Positions 16,382-24,719 of a stretch of DNA of 64,000 bases are shown one piece after another (the stretch's first letter is position 1; the number at the start of each line of letters is the position of its first letter). The stretch lies in assembly GCA_041394725.1 (NCBI GenBank), contig JAWKHR010000008.1, positions 1-64,000 of the forward strand. Reading direction: 5' to 3'. Under the pieces are notes generated by a model. The model saw nothing but the letters and a program-made list of their open reading frames with translations. It did not search any database and was not told where the DNA came from. A program made the position numbers and the translations under genes. The stretch is from JAWKHR01 sp041394725 (GTDB lineage: Bacteria; Acidobacteriota; Vicinamibacteria; Vicinamibacterales; SCN-69-37).

Positions 16382-17640
16382 GACGCCACGCCCTCACCGC
16401 TGGCCGCGGGCGTCGCTTCCGGGTACTTCTGGTCCACGTAGTCGTCCACGAGCTGCTGGAAGGCGGCCGCCAGCTCGTCGTACGTGCCGCGGAGCGTCGT
16501 GCGGTGGACGCCGTCGATGTAGACGGGGCAGTTGGGCGCCTCGCCCGTGCCCGGCAGCGAGATGCCGATGTTCGCCGCCTTCGACTCGCCCGGACCGTTC
16601 ACCACACAGCCCATCACGGCGACGGTCATCGTCTCGACCCCGGGCCGCGTCCGCTTCCAGGTCGGCATCATGGCGCGCACGTAGTCCTGCACGCGTTCGG
16701 CCAGTTCCTGGAACGTCGTCGAGGTCGTGCGGCCGCAGCCGGGGCATGCGGTGATCGACGGGGAAAACGAGCGGAGGCCGAGCGCCTGCAGGATCTCGCA
16801 GGCGGCGTACACCTCCTCGCGCCGATCGCCGCCGGGCCGCGGTGTGAGCGAGACGCGAATCGTGTCGCCGATGCCCTCGTTGAGCAGAATCGCCAGGGCC
16901 GAGGCCGACCAGGCCACGCCCTTGATGCCCATGCCGGCCTCGGTCAGGCCGAGGTGCAGCGGCTGGTCGGTGCGGCGCGCCAGGTCGCGGTAGACGGCGA
17001 TGAGGTCACGCGGCCGCGAGACCTTGCACGAGATGATGATCTGGTCCCGGCGCAACCCGGCCTCGAGCGCGAGGTCGGTGGACTGCAGCGCCGACACCAC
17101 CATGCACTCGTTGAGGATCTGCTCCGAGGACAGGCCCAGGTCGCGGTCGGTGTTCTCCTGCATCCGCGCCATGACCAGTTCCTGGTTCAGGGACCCGCCG
17201 TTGACGCCGATGCGCACCGGCTTGCCGTGGGCGACCGCCACCTGGCAGATCGTCGTGAACTGCTCGTCCCGCCGCCGGCCCGTGCCGACGTTGCCCGGGT
17301 TGATCCGGTACTTGTCGAGCGCGCGGGCGGCGTCCGGGAAGCGCGTCAGCAGCAGATGGCCGTTGTAGTGGAAGTCGCCGATGAGCGGAGCCGTGACGCC
17401 GGCGTCGAGCATGCGCTGCTTGATCTCCGGCACGGCCGCGGCGGCGTCCGGCGTGTTCACCGTGACCCGCACCATCTCGGACCCGGCCTCCGCCAGCTCG
17501 ACGCACTGCCGTGCCGTCGCCGCCGCGTCCGCCGTGTCGGTCATCGTCATGCTCTGGACGACGACCGGCGCGCCGCCGCCCACCTGGACGGCGCCGACCT
17601 TCACCCCGACGGTGCGGTGCAGACGGACCGGTGCGGACAT
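16378..17640 (-). CDS. ispG: 4-hydroxy-3-methylbut-2-en-1-yl diphosphate synthase
   Basis: A 420-residue enzyme of the MEP isoprenoid pathway (GcpE), converting MEcPP to HMBPP with a [4Fe-4S] cluster. The TIM-barrel N-terminus shows [29 protein letters not shown] and [10 protein letters not shown]. The cluster cysteines lie in [11 protein letters not shown] and [10 protein letters not shown] near the C-terminus. GDxxR-type barrel motifs and [10 protein letters not shown] are intact. The ATG at 17640 is preferred over 17664 because TATGAT ends exactly 6 bases upstream of it on the minus strand. Coupled to lepB by a 4-base overlap. Confidence 0.96.
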   Translation of the reverse strand: MSAPVRLHRTVGVKVGAVQVGGGAPVVVQSMTMTDTADAAATARQCVELAEAGSEMVRVTVNTPDAAAAVPEIKQRMLDAGVTAPLIGDFHYNGHLLLTRFPDAARALDKYRINPGNVGTGRRRDEQFTTICQVAVAHGKPVRIGVNGGSLNQELVMARMQENTDRDLGLSSEQILNECMVVSALQSTDLALEAGLRRDQIIISCKVSRPRDLIAVYRDLARRTDQPLHLGLTEAGMGIKGVAWSASALAILLNEGIGDTIRVSLTPRPGGDRREEVYAACEILQALGLRSFSPSITACPGCGRTTSTTFQELAERVQDYVRAMMPTWKRTRPGVETMTVAVMGCVVNGPGESKAANIGISLPGTGEAPNCPVYIDGVHRTTLRGTYDELAAAFQQLVDDYVDQKYPEATPAASGEGVAS

Positions 17641-17646
17641 GTTTCG

Positions 17647-17652
17647 ATCATA
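17647..17652 (-). promoter_or_regulatory. -10 hexamer TATGAT, leaderless start of ispG
   Basis: Minus-strand TATGAT followed by CGAAAC then ATG. Hexamer and spacing are the same as upstream of the MATE gene at 4432. Confidence 0.5.
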
Positions 17653-17689
17653 GAGCACCGCCATGCCTGGCGCGGGCGCCAGCCGCGAT

Positions 17690-17728
17690 TTGCCACCGAA
17701 CTCACACTGTGATACTTACAGTGTGAGT
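17690..17728 (+). promoter_or_regulatory. PadR operator palindrome overlapping a core promoter
   Basis: A perfect inverted repeat, ACTCACACTGT (17700-17710) and ACAGTGTGAGT (17718-17728), with a 7-base centre, ends 7 bases before the PadR ATG at 17736. TTGCCA (17690-17695) and GATACT (17711-17716) could be the -35 and -10, though spacing is short at 15. The palindrome covers the region between and including the -10, as expected for autorepression by the PadR product. The PadR-palindrome link is inferred from position and from family habit. Confidence 0.75.
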
Positions 17729-17735
17729 TTGCAGA

Positions 17736-18059
17736 ATGTCCACACAGATAGGCGTATTCGAGCTGCTGGTGCTGATGGCCGTGGCGGCCGGCGGAGACGA
17801 GGCGTACGGTGTCTCGATCCGCCAGGCCGTCGAGGCGGGACGAGGCCGCGAGGTCTCGAGCGGGGCGGTGCACACGACCCTCGACCGCCTGGAGCGGCGC
17901 GGCCTGGTGACGTCCCGGACCGCCGGCGGACCGCCGTCGCGGGGCGGCCGGCCGCGTCGGTACTACCGCCTCACGCCGCCGGGTGAAGCGGCGGTGCGCG
18001 ACAACTACGGCGCGCTCAGCCATCTCGCGGGCCGGCTGCCGGTGAAGGTCTCGTCGTGA
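17736..18059 (+). CDS. PadR-family regulator paired with ADOP permease
   Basis: A 107-residue short PadR protein. VFELLVLMAVAAGGDEAYGV starts the winged helix, SSGAVHTTLDRLERRGLV is the recognition region, and GGRPRRYYRLTPPGE the wing. Its stop overlaps the GTG start of the downstream permease (GTGA), so the two are co-translated. A perfect 11-base palindrome lies immediately upstream and probably serves as its own operator. PadR-ADOP pairing is common in Acidobacteriota. The effector is unknown. Confidence 0.93.
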   Translation: MSTQIGVFELLVLMAVAAGGDEAYGVSIRQAVEAGRGREVSSGAVHTTLDRLERRGLVTSRTAGGPPSRGGRPRRYYRLTPPGEAAVRDNYGALSHLAGRLPVKVSS

Positions 18060-20779
18060 GCGGTGGATGGCAGCACGGTCCTGTGACCGGCGATCGCGAC
18101 CCGCGCGACCCGCGCGACGCGGTTGAGCCGCCGCGTCTGGCGGCCTGGCTGCTCTCGCGCGTCTGGCGTGGACCCGCCGGCGGCGAGCTGCTGGGCGACC
18201 TGGCCGAGGAGTTCGATCAGATCCGCCGGCGTCGCGGCGTCCGTCAGGCGCGCCGCTGGTACCGGCGGCAGGCGTTCCGATCCCTCGCCGGCCTCGTGCT
18301 CACCCCCGCGAGGCGCGTCGCCCTGGCGCTGGCGGCCCTGCCGGGCGCCGCCGTCCGGTTCGCGCGCCTCAGCGGCGACGTCGGTCCGGCGTGGCGCTCG
18401 CTGCGCCGCGCGCGGTGGTACAGCCTGACGGTCATCGCCGTCGTCACGCTCAGCCTGTCGCTTGCGACCACGGTGTTCGCGGTGGTGGACGGCGTGCTGT
18501 TCAAGCCGCTGCCGTTCGCCGACGCCGACGAACTCGTGCAGGTGACGCCCGAAACGCCGGCCCAGGTCGGCAGCACGATCATGATGGCCGGCAACACCTC
18601 GGTGCCGGATCTCGACGCCTGGCGCGCGGCGGTGCCGGAGATGACGTTCACGGCGACGACGTTCGGCGGTTCGCAGCCGATTGGCGAGGCCGACGCGGTC
18701 CGGTTCGCGCAGGTGGACGCACGGTTCTTCGAGGTCACCGGCACGGCGCCGCTGTTCGGCGGATTCCGCGACGAGGACTTCGGTCCCCAGGGACCGGTCC
18801 GGTCCGCCCTGGTGAGCTATGCCTTCTGGCAGGCCCGACTCGGCGGCGACCCCGGGGTCATCGGCCGGGTGCTGGCGGATCGATCCGGCGAGGGCATCCG
18901 CGTCGCCGGCGTCCTGCCGCGCGAGTTCCTGTTCCCGCACTTCGGCTCCCTGCGCCTCACCGTCGAAGCCCTCCTGCCGCTGTACGTGGAGCCCGGGCGC
19001 CGCGCCAACCCGCGCGCCCGCTCGCTCCACGTCGTGGCGCGGCTGCCGCGCTCGGTGCCGGTCGGCGAGGCCGAGCAGCGGCTCACGGCGGCGGAGGCCG
19101 GCGTGGCCGCGCGGTTCCCGCCCTTGTCGGCGACGGAGCGTGACGGCTTCCGCGGGCCGTTCGTGCGCGTACGGCTGCCGACCGTGCGGTCCACGCTCAC
19201 GCGCAATACGCGGGCGGTCTCGATGGCCGGCCTGGCCGCCGCGGGTTTCCTCGTGCTGCTCGCGTGCCTCAACCTGGCCGGCCTCGCGGGCAGCCGGATG
19301 CTGGATCGGCGGCGCGAGCTCTCGATGCGCCGGGCGCTCGGCGCGGGCGGCGTGGATCTCGTCCGGGGCATGGCCGTCGAACACGCGCTCCTGCTCGGCG
19401 CCGGCGCGGTCCTCGGACTCGTGGGCGCGCGAGTCCTGCTCGCGGCCGTGCCGTGGCTGCTGCCCGACGACTTCACGCTGCTCAAGGCGCCGGCGGTCGA
19501 CGCCCGGGTCGCCGCCGTCGCCGTGGCCGCCTGTGCCGTCGCTCTCACGATCGTCACCGCCTGGTCCGCGCGCGTCGCGCTGCGGGCCAGCCTGCGCGGC
19601 GGCCTCGCCGGTGCGGGAGGCACGACCGCGCGCGCCCGGTCCCTCGGTCGCTTCGCCATCGTCGGCGGTCAGGTCGCGCTCGCGCTCGCGATGGTGGTCG
19701 GCGGCACGCTCTTCGCGCGGAGCCTGGCGCGCGTCTGGAGCCAGGACCCCGGCTTCGGCGTGGATCGCACCGCGGTCTTCTTCGTGGACACGCCGCGCGC
19801 GGTGGACCTGGCCTACATCGACGGCGTGCTGGATCTCGTGCGCCGTGTTCCCGGCGTGACCGCCGCGGGCGGACTCGGCGGGCCGTTCCTCCAGCGCGCG
19901 ATCATGGGCAGCAGCTTCGAGCCGCCGGAGGGCGCACGGGAGACCGGCGACGTCGAGCACCTGCGGGTGACCGCCGGCCTGCTCGACGCGCTCGCGCTCC
20001 ACGCGATCGACGGCCGCCTTCCGACGCCCGAGGAACTCTCGGCCGGCCGACCCGTGCTGGCCGTCAGCCGGACCGTGGCCGAGGCGTACTTCCCCGGCCG
20101 CCGCGCGGTCGGCGAGACGCTCCGGCAGGATGGCCGGCCGTTCGAGATCGTGGGCGTCGTGCCCGACGTGCGGTACCGCTCGCTCGACTCGGCGCCGGAG
20201 GGCGAGATCTACTCCCCGCTCGCGGCGTGGCCGGATCCCGACATCATGAACATGCTCGTGTCGTACGACCACGACGCCGTGGCCGGCATGGGCGCGACGA
20301 TTCGGGCGCTCCAGGCCGGCGTGCCGTCGCTGCGGCTCCGGCGCGCGATGACCGTGCGCCAGGCGCTCGGCGATTCGGTCCAGTCGCGGCAGTTCCAGGC
20401 GGCCGTCTTCGTCGGGTTCGGGCTCGCGGCGCTGACGGTGGCGGCGGTGGGGATCCTCGGTCTCGTGGCGATGACCGCCGCGCGTCGCACTCGCGAGGTC
20501 GGCATTCGGCTGACGCTGGGCGCCACGCCCACGCGCGTCGTCCGCCTGATGGTGCGCGAGCAGCTGCCGGCGGTCGCGGCCGGCCTGGCGGGTGGGACGC
20601 TCGTGGCCGTCTGGGGCGTTCGGGCGGTTGCCGCCTATCTCTACGAGATGAGTCCCTACGACTGGCGAGCCTGGGGGGCCGCGGTCGTGGTGCTCGTGCT
20701 CGTCAGCACCGCCGCCGCGATCGTGCCGTCCCTCGGCGCCAGCCGCGTGGATCCGGTCCAGGCACTCCGCGTCGACTGA
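18056..20779 (+). CDS. ADOP-family ABC permease with permease prefix domain
   Basis: A 907-residue duplicated MacB/FtsX permease. The N-terminal ~75 residues (RLAAWLLSRVWRGPAGGELL, then GDLAEEFDQIRRRRG) match permease prefix domain 2, which distinguishes PadR-linked ADOPs. TM1 (TVIAVVTLSLSLATTVFAVV) follows, then a periplasmic domain, an FtsX bundle (VLLACLNLAGLAGSRMLDRRRELSMRRALG), a second TM-periplasm unit and the final FtsX bundle (ARRTREVGIRLTLGATPTRV, ending ASRVDPVQALRVD). No ATPase is encoded nearby. Transcribed with its PadR gene from the palindromic promoter. Transport substrate unknown. Confidence 0.92.
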   Translation: MSGGWQHGPVTGDRDPRDPRDAVEPPRLAAWLLSRVWRGPAGGELLGDLAEEFDQIRRRRGVRQARRWYRRQAFRSLAGLVLTPARRVALALAALPGAAVRFARLSGDVGPAWRSLRRARWYSLTVIAVVTLSLSLATTVFAVVDGVLFKPLPFADADELVQVTPETPAQVGSTIMMAGNTSVPDLDAWRAAVPEMTFTATTFGGSQPIGEADAVRFAQVDARFFEVTGTAPLFGGFRDEDFGPQGPVRSALVSYAFWQARLGGDPGVIGRVLADRSGEGIRVAGVLPREFLFPHFGSLRLTVEALLPLYVEPGRRANPRARSLHVVARLPRSVPVGEAEQRLTAAEAGVAARFPPLSATERDGFRGPFVRVRLPTVRSTLTRNTRAVSMAGLAAAGFLVLLACLNLAGLAGSRMLDRRRELSMRRALGAGGVDLVRGMAVEHALLLGAGAVLGLVGARVLLAAVPWLLPDDFTLLKAPAVDARVAAVAVAACAVALTIVTAWSARVALRASLRGGLAGAGGTTARARSLGRFAIVGGQVALALAMVVGGTLFARSLARVWSQDPGFGVDRTAVFFVDTPRAVDLAYIDGVLDLVRRVPGVTAAGGLGGPFLQRAIMGSSFEPPEGARETGDVEHLRVTAGLLDALALHAIDGRLPTPEELSAGRPVLAVSRTVAEAYFPGRRAVGETLRQDGRPFEIVGVVPDVRYRSLDSAPEGEIYSPLAAWPDPDIMNMLVSYDHDAVAGMGATIRALQAGVPSLRLRRAMTVRQALGDSVQSRQFQAAVFVGFGLAALTVAAVGILGLVAMTAARRTREVGIRLTLGATPTRVVRLMVREQLPAVAAGLAGGTLVAVWGVRAVAAYLYEMSPYDWRAWGAAVVVLVLVSTAAAIVPSLGASRVDPVQALRVD

Positions 20780-21009
20780 CCGCGCGGACGCGCTCCGGGG
20801 CCGGGCTGTCATCGGTGCTCCGGCCCGATCGGCGGCCCCGGCCCGGGCCTGGAGCCGCCGTCCAGGCCTGCGTCCCGCCGCTGTCGGCGGTTCCCTCCGA
20901 GTCTCCGGCTGCCTGCCCGGGCGCGGCGGGCGACCGGGCGCACTTCCGCGCCGTCCTAGATAGAATGAAGGGGTTCACCGCGACTGCCACCCGATCACAG
21001 GGGATTCCC

Positions 21010-21867
21010 ATGCGCACGTTCCGTTCGATCGTCGCCGGTCTGGTCCTGCTCACGGCTGCCGCCGCGCCCGCGCGCGCGCAGGCGCCGGTCACGTCCGCCG
21101 ACCTGGCGCGCCTCGAGGCCACCGCGACCGAGATTCGCCGGCAGGCCGATACGCTGAAGGCGTCGGACCCGACGCTGGCCGCCGAGGTGGAGAAGTCACT
21201 GACGACGCTCGACGAGGACATCACCTATCTGCGCGTGAAGCTGCGGCGCAACGAGGTGGTGACACGCGACGAATACGGGTCGTTGCGGGACCGCCTGGAG
21301 ACGCTGCGGATCCGCGCCACTGGCAAGCCGGCGACCATGACGGCGCCCGTGACGGAACCGGAGGGCAAGGCTTTCACGGTGCCGGTCGGCACCCAGCTCG
21401 ACGTCCGGCTGCAAACGCCCCTGAGCTCCGCCACGGCGAAGGCCGAGGACCGGTTCGAGGCGACCACCGTCGTGGACTTCACGATGGGCAACGACGTCGT
21501 GATTCCGGCCGGGTCGCTCGTGCGTGGGTTCGTCAGCTCCGTGCGGCCGGCCGGCCGCCTGGACCGCAAGGGGTCGCTGACGCTGTCGTTCGACGAGCTG
21601 CGCATCGGCCAGACCTCGCGGCGTCTCCGCGCCTCCGTCGTGCAGGCCCTCGACGGCAAGATGGGCGAGGACGCCACCCGCATCGGCGCCGGCGCCATCG
21701 TCGGCGGCATCATCGGCGGCCTGCTCGGGGGCGGGAAGGGCGCGCTCCTCGGGGTCCTCGTCGGCGGCGGCGGCACGATTGCCGCCACCGAGGGCAGCGA
21801 CGTCGAGCTGCCGCTCGGCACGATCCTGCGAATCCGCGTCGACGAGGCGCTCGAAATCGTTCGATAG
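21010..21867 (+). CDS. Secreted glycine-zipper protein, function unknown
   Basis: A 285-residue protein with a signal peptide (MRTFRSIVAGLVLLTAAAAPARA). Residues ~30-100 are predicted helical or coiled-coil (RLEATATEIRRQADTLKAS). A beta-rich domain (~115-215) has VGTQLDVRLQTPLSSATAKA and DRFEATTVVDF, resembling exported proteins that carry a TrbI-like or SPOR-adjacent fold, but no family can be named. A Gly-rich segment (IVGGIIGGLLGGGKGALLGV) resembles a glycine-zipper membrane-insertion motif. The end (LGTILRIRVDEALEI) repeats the earlier strand pattern. A TAGAAT hexamer lies at 20961-20966 and a GGGG ribosome site precedes ATG. Probably envelope-associated. Confidence 0.75.
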   Translation: MRTFRSIVAGLVLLTAAAAPARAQAPVTSADLARLEATATEIRRQADTLKASDPTLAAEVEKSLTTLDEDITYLRVKLRRNEVVTRDEYGSLRDRLETLRIRATGKPATMTAPVTEPEGKAFTVPVGTQLDVRLQTPLSSATAKAEDRFEATTVVDFTMGNDVVIPAGSLVRGFVSSVRPAGRLDRKGSLTLSFDELRIGQTSRRLRASVVQALDGKMGEDATRIGAGAIVGGIIGGLLGGGKGALLGVLVGGGGTIAATEGSDVELPLGTILRIRVDEALEIVR

Positions 21868-21927
21868 GCCCAGGCCATACCGGGAGTGGCATGCGCTAAG
21901 ATCCCCCCGACCCCGGAGGGATCACGC

Positions 21928-23439
21928 ATGTCATCCACGTACACTTCACGTCTGATCGGCGCGGCGGCGGCCGCGGCGGGCCTGGCGCTGGCGCTGCCCG
22001 GCGTGCTCGGGCCCGCGGCCGTCGTGCAGGCCTCGGCGGCCCCGACGCCGCCGTCCGCGCAGGCGCCGCAGGCGCCGCAGGACGACGCGGCGCTCGTGGC
22101 GCGGGCGCGCGCCATCCACGACCGCGTCATCACGCTCGACACCCACAACGACATCAGCCCGAACAACTTCAGGCCCGAGTGCAACTACACGATGCGCCTG
22201 ACGACGCAGGTCAACATCCCGAAGATGAAGGACGGCGGGATGGACGTGTCGTTCATGATCGCCTACGTCGGACAGGGCCCGTTGACGCCGGAGGGCTACG
22301 ACAACGCCTACCAGCAGGCCGTGGCCAAGTTCGACGCGGTGCATGCGCTGACCGAGGAGCTCGCGCCGAACCAGATCGGCCTCGCGCTCCGCGCGGCCGA
22401 CGTGAAGCGCATCGTGGATTCCGGCCGGAAGGTCGCCGTCATCGGCATCGAGAACGGCTATCCGATCGGCACGGACATCCGCCGCGTGAAGGAGTTCCAC
22501 GACCGTGGCGGCCGGTACATGTCGCTCGCGCACAACGGCCACAGTCAGCTCTCGGACTCGAACACCGGTGAGGCCAACGACGACTGGATGTGGGGCGGCC
22601 TGAGTCCGCTCGGCCGGCAGGTCATCGCCGAGATGAACAAGTGGGGCATCATGATCGACGTCTCGCACCCGTCCAAGGCGTCGATGCTCGAGACGGTCGG
22701 CCTCTCGAAGGCGCCGATCATCGCCTCGCATTCCGCCGTTCGCGCGCTGGCGGATCACAGCCGCAACATGGACGACGAGATGCTGATGGCGCTCAAGGCC
22801 AACGGCGGCGTCATCCAGGTCGTGGCGTTCTCGTCGTACGTGAAGGCCGACCCGCCCGGCGTGTCCGAGGCCAGGGCCGGCGCGCTGGCGCGGCTGCGCG
22901 AGCGGTTTGGCATCACGACCGCCGCCGGCGGCCGTGGCGGCGGCCGCGGGGGCGGTCGCGGCGGCGCCCGCGGGGGCGGCGGCGGCCGGGCCGGCGGCCA
23001 GCCGAACTGCTCCGTGGAGGACCCGGAGAACCCGCAGGCGGGGCGCGGCGGCCGCGGCGGCGGTCGCGGCGGCGGCAACAACGCCGCGCTCGACGCGCTC
23101 ACGCCGGAGCAGCGGACGCAGTACGACCTGGCGCTCGCCCGCATCAACGCGGAGTACCCGCCGGCCGGCCGCGCCACCGTGCAGGATTTCGTCGATCACA
23201 TCGATTACGCGGTGAAGCTCATCGGCATCGACCACGTCGGCATCTCGTCCGACTTCGACGGGGGCGGCGGCGTGGACGGCTGGAACAGCGCGGCCGAGGC
23301 GTTCAACGTGACGCTCGAGCTGGTGCGCCGCGGCTACACCGAGGAACAGATCGGCAAGCTGTGGAGCGGCAACCTCATTCGCGTCTGGTCCGAGGTCGAG
23401 AAGGTCGCCGAGGGCATCCAGAACGGCACGATCAAGTAG
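21928..23439 (+). CDS. Secreted M19-family membrane dipeptidase
   Basis: A 503-residue zinc dipeptidase with a signal peptide (LIGAAAAAAGLALALPGVLG). Metal-site motifs are present: LDTHNDI (an HxD-type pair), IGIENGYPIG with the bridging Glu, IDVSHPS and IIASHSAVRAL for later histidines, and ISSDFDGGGG near the C-terminus. M19 enzymes hydrolyse dipeptides, often with a D-residue at the second position. A Gly/Arg-rich insert (about 22921-23088) splits the barrel between the last His motif and the final Asp motif, lengthening the protein by ~60 residues over relatives. A GGAGGG ribosome site precedes ATG 21928, and TAAGAT (21897-21902) is a likely -10. A stable hairpin follows the stop. Confidence 0.93.
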   Translation: MSSTYTSRLIGAAAAAAGLALALPGVLGPAAVVQASAAPTPPSAQAPQAPQDDAALVARARAIHDRVITLDTHNDISPNNFRPECNYTMRLTTQVNIPKMKDGGMDVSFMIAYVGQGPLTPEGYDNAYQQAVAKFDAVHALTEELAPNQIGLALRAADVKRIVDSGRKVAVIGIENGYPIGTDIRRVKEFHDRGGRYMSLAHNGHSQLSDSNTGEANDDWMWGGLSPLGRQVIAEMNKWGIMIDVSHPSKASMLETVGLSKAPIIASHSAVRALADHSRNMDDEMLMALKANGGVIQVVAFSSYVKADPPGVSEARAGALARLRERFGITTAAGGRGGGRGGGRGGARGGGGGRAGGQPNCSVEDPENPQAGRGGRGGGRGGGNNAALDALTPEQRTQYDLALARINAEYPPAGRATVQDFVDHIDYAVKLIGIDHVGISSDFDGGGGVDGWNSAAEAFNVTLELVRRGYTEEQIGKLWSGNLIRVWSEVEKVAEGIQNGTIK

Positions 23440-23510
23440 CGCGCTGATCGCCGCGGCGCACGACGCGGCGGTCGTCGCGCCACGCGGCGTCACGCGCGAA
23501 GGGACGGCAT

Positions 23511-23538
23511 GGAGGGCGGGGCTTCGGTCCCGCCCTCC
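23511..23538 (+). terminator. Stable hairpin after the dipeptidase gene
   Basis: Perfect 10-base arms GGAGGGCGGG and CCCGCCCTCC close on a cUUCGg tetraloop (loop GCTTCGGT). It begins 71 bases after the stop. No U-tract follows, so termination would be weak or factor-assisted. Confidence 0.5.
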
Positions 23539-23672
23539 GTGTCTCTGGCGGCAGGTGGCTCTGCTGGAACGGCCGTGTCGTGTCGGCCGGAACGATCAAC
23601 GGCGTGCCGGTGTCTATCAGGACAAGCGCCGTTCCCCTCCCGGCGCCACGGGGCAGGGAAGGGAGCTGCGTC

Positions 23673-24686
23673 ATGCCATCACGCCGTTCGTCGTCCGTCC
23701 TCTTCTGGTCGTCCCTCCTCTGGTGCGTCGGGCCCGCGGCGCACGCGCAGACGCTGATCACCACCGCCTCGTCCGTCCGCCTGCGCGCGGAGGCGACGAC
23801 GGAGTCGCGCGTGCTGGCGGAGCTGCCGCTGGGGACCGAGATCGTCACGTGCGACGGCGCGGCCGATGGCTGGCTCCATGTCGAGACCGCCGACGGCCGG
23901 GCCGGCTGGATCGCGAGCGCGCTGGCCACCGAGGTCACGCCGGAGCGGCGGGCGTCGGTCATCGCCGACCTCGCGCGTTCCCGGCTGCGACGTCCGGCCG
24001 AGACGCTCGCGTCGCGGCTGGAGCTGGTCGCGCTGCTGGAACGCGAACGCGCCTCGGCACTCGAACGCGCGCCGGTGCGCGGGCCCGCGCGCGAACGCGC
24101 CGCGGCGCTCGATGGCGGGGCACCGACCTTCGGGGACGAGGGCGCAGCGCGCCTCGAGCTCTACTGGTGGAAGGCGCTCGAGGCCACGCTGGAGGCGATG
24201 CCGTACGGCGCGCATCCGTCCGCGTCGCTCGACGCGTGGCTCGCCGCACACGAGCGCGAGGTCGCGTATCACGACACGAAGGGCCGCTACGTGCTGAAGC
24301 CCGAGGCCCTTCACCGCGCGCACGACCGGTGGCGCGGCACGTCGGCGGCCGAGGACCTCCTCTGGCTGGCCGTGGCGAACGGGTACCCCGGCGAGTGCGA
24401 GGGGTTGCTGTCGTGCTACATCGCCCGCGCCGATGGGGCGGAGGGTGAATACGTGCGCTGGTACCCCGAGGGCCGCCACCTGGACGAGGCCATGCGTCGC
24501 CTGCTCGAACAGGCCGCCTGGTGGAAACTGCGCGTGGAGCAGCGCTACGGGTTCGAGCCGACCCTGGAGTGCCGCGAGATCACGCCGCTGCTCGCCACCC
24601 TGCGCTTCGGTGTCGAGACCGCGAGCCACCCCGACCGGCAGAAGATGGTGGCACTCATCGACGACGTTCGCTGGCGGTGCCAGTAG
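23673..24686 (+). CDS. Exported bacterial SH3-domain protein
   Basis: A 337-residue protein with a signal peptide (RRSSSVLFWSSLLWCVGPAAHAQ). Residues ~28-88 form a bacterial SH3 (SH3b) domain: SSVRLRAEATTESRVLAELPLGT, then DGWLHVETADGRAGWIASAL. The rest is helical, with paired Cys (GECEGLLSCY) and Trp-rich stretches (EAAWWKLRVEQ-type); no enzyme motif is recognised. SH3b domains usually bind cell-wall peptides. The start is ATG 23673, which has an AAGGGAG ribosome site; an upstream in-frame start would delay the signal peptide. Convergent with the next minus-strand gene. Confidence 0.8.
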   Translation: MPSRRSSSVLFWSSLLWCVGPAAHAQTLITTASSVRLRAEATTESRVLAELPLGTEIVTCDGAADGWLHVETADGRAGWIASALATEVTPERRASVIADLARSRLRRPAETLASRLELVALLERERASALERAPVRGPARERAAALDGGAPTFGDEGAARLELYWWKALEATLEAMPYGAHPSASLDAWLAAHEREVAYHDTKGRYVLKPEALHRAHDRWRGTSAAEDLLWLAVANGYPGECEGLLSCYIARADGAEGEYVRWYPEGRHLDEAMRRLLEQAAWWKLRVEQRYGFEPTLECREITPLLATLRFGVETASHPDRQKMVALIDDVRWRCQ

Positions 24687-24719
24687 CGCCGGCGACGCGA
24701 AGGTCGGAGGAGGGACGGC

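Noticed and set aside
18005..20812. 935-codon minus-strand open frame
   Set aside because: Fully antisense to the PadR/ADOP genes, with a composition dominated by Arg, Ala, His and Gly; a shadow of biased codon use.
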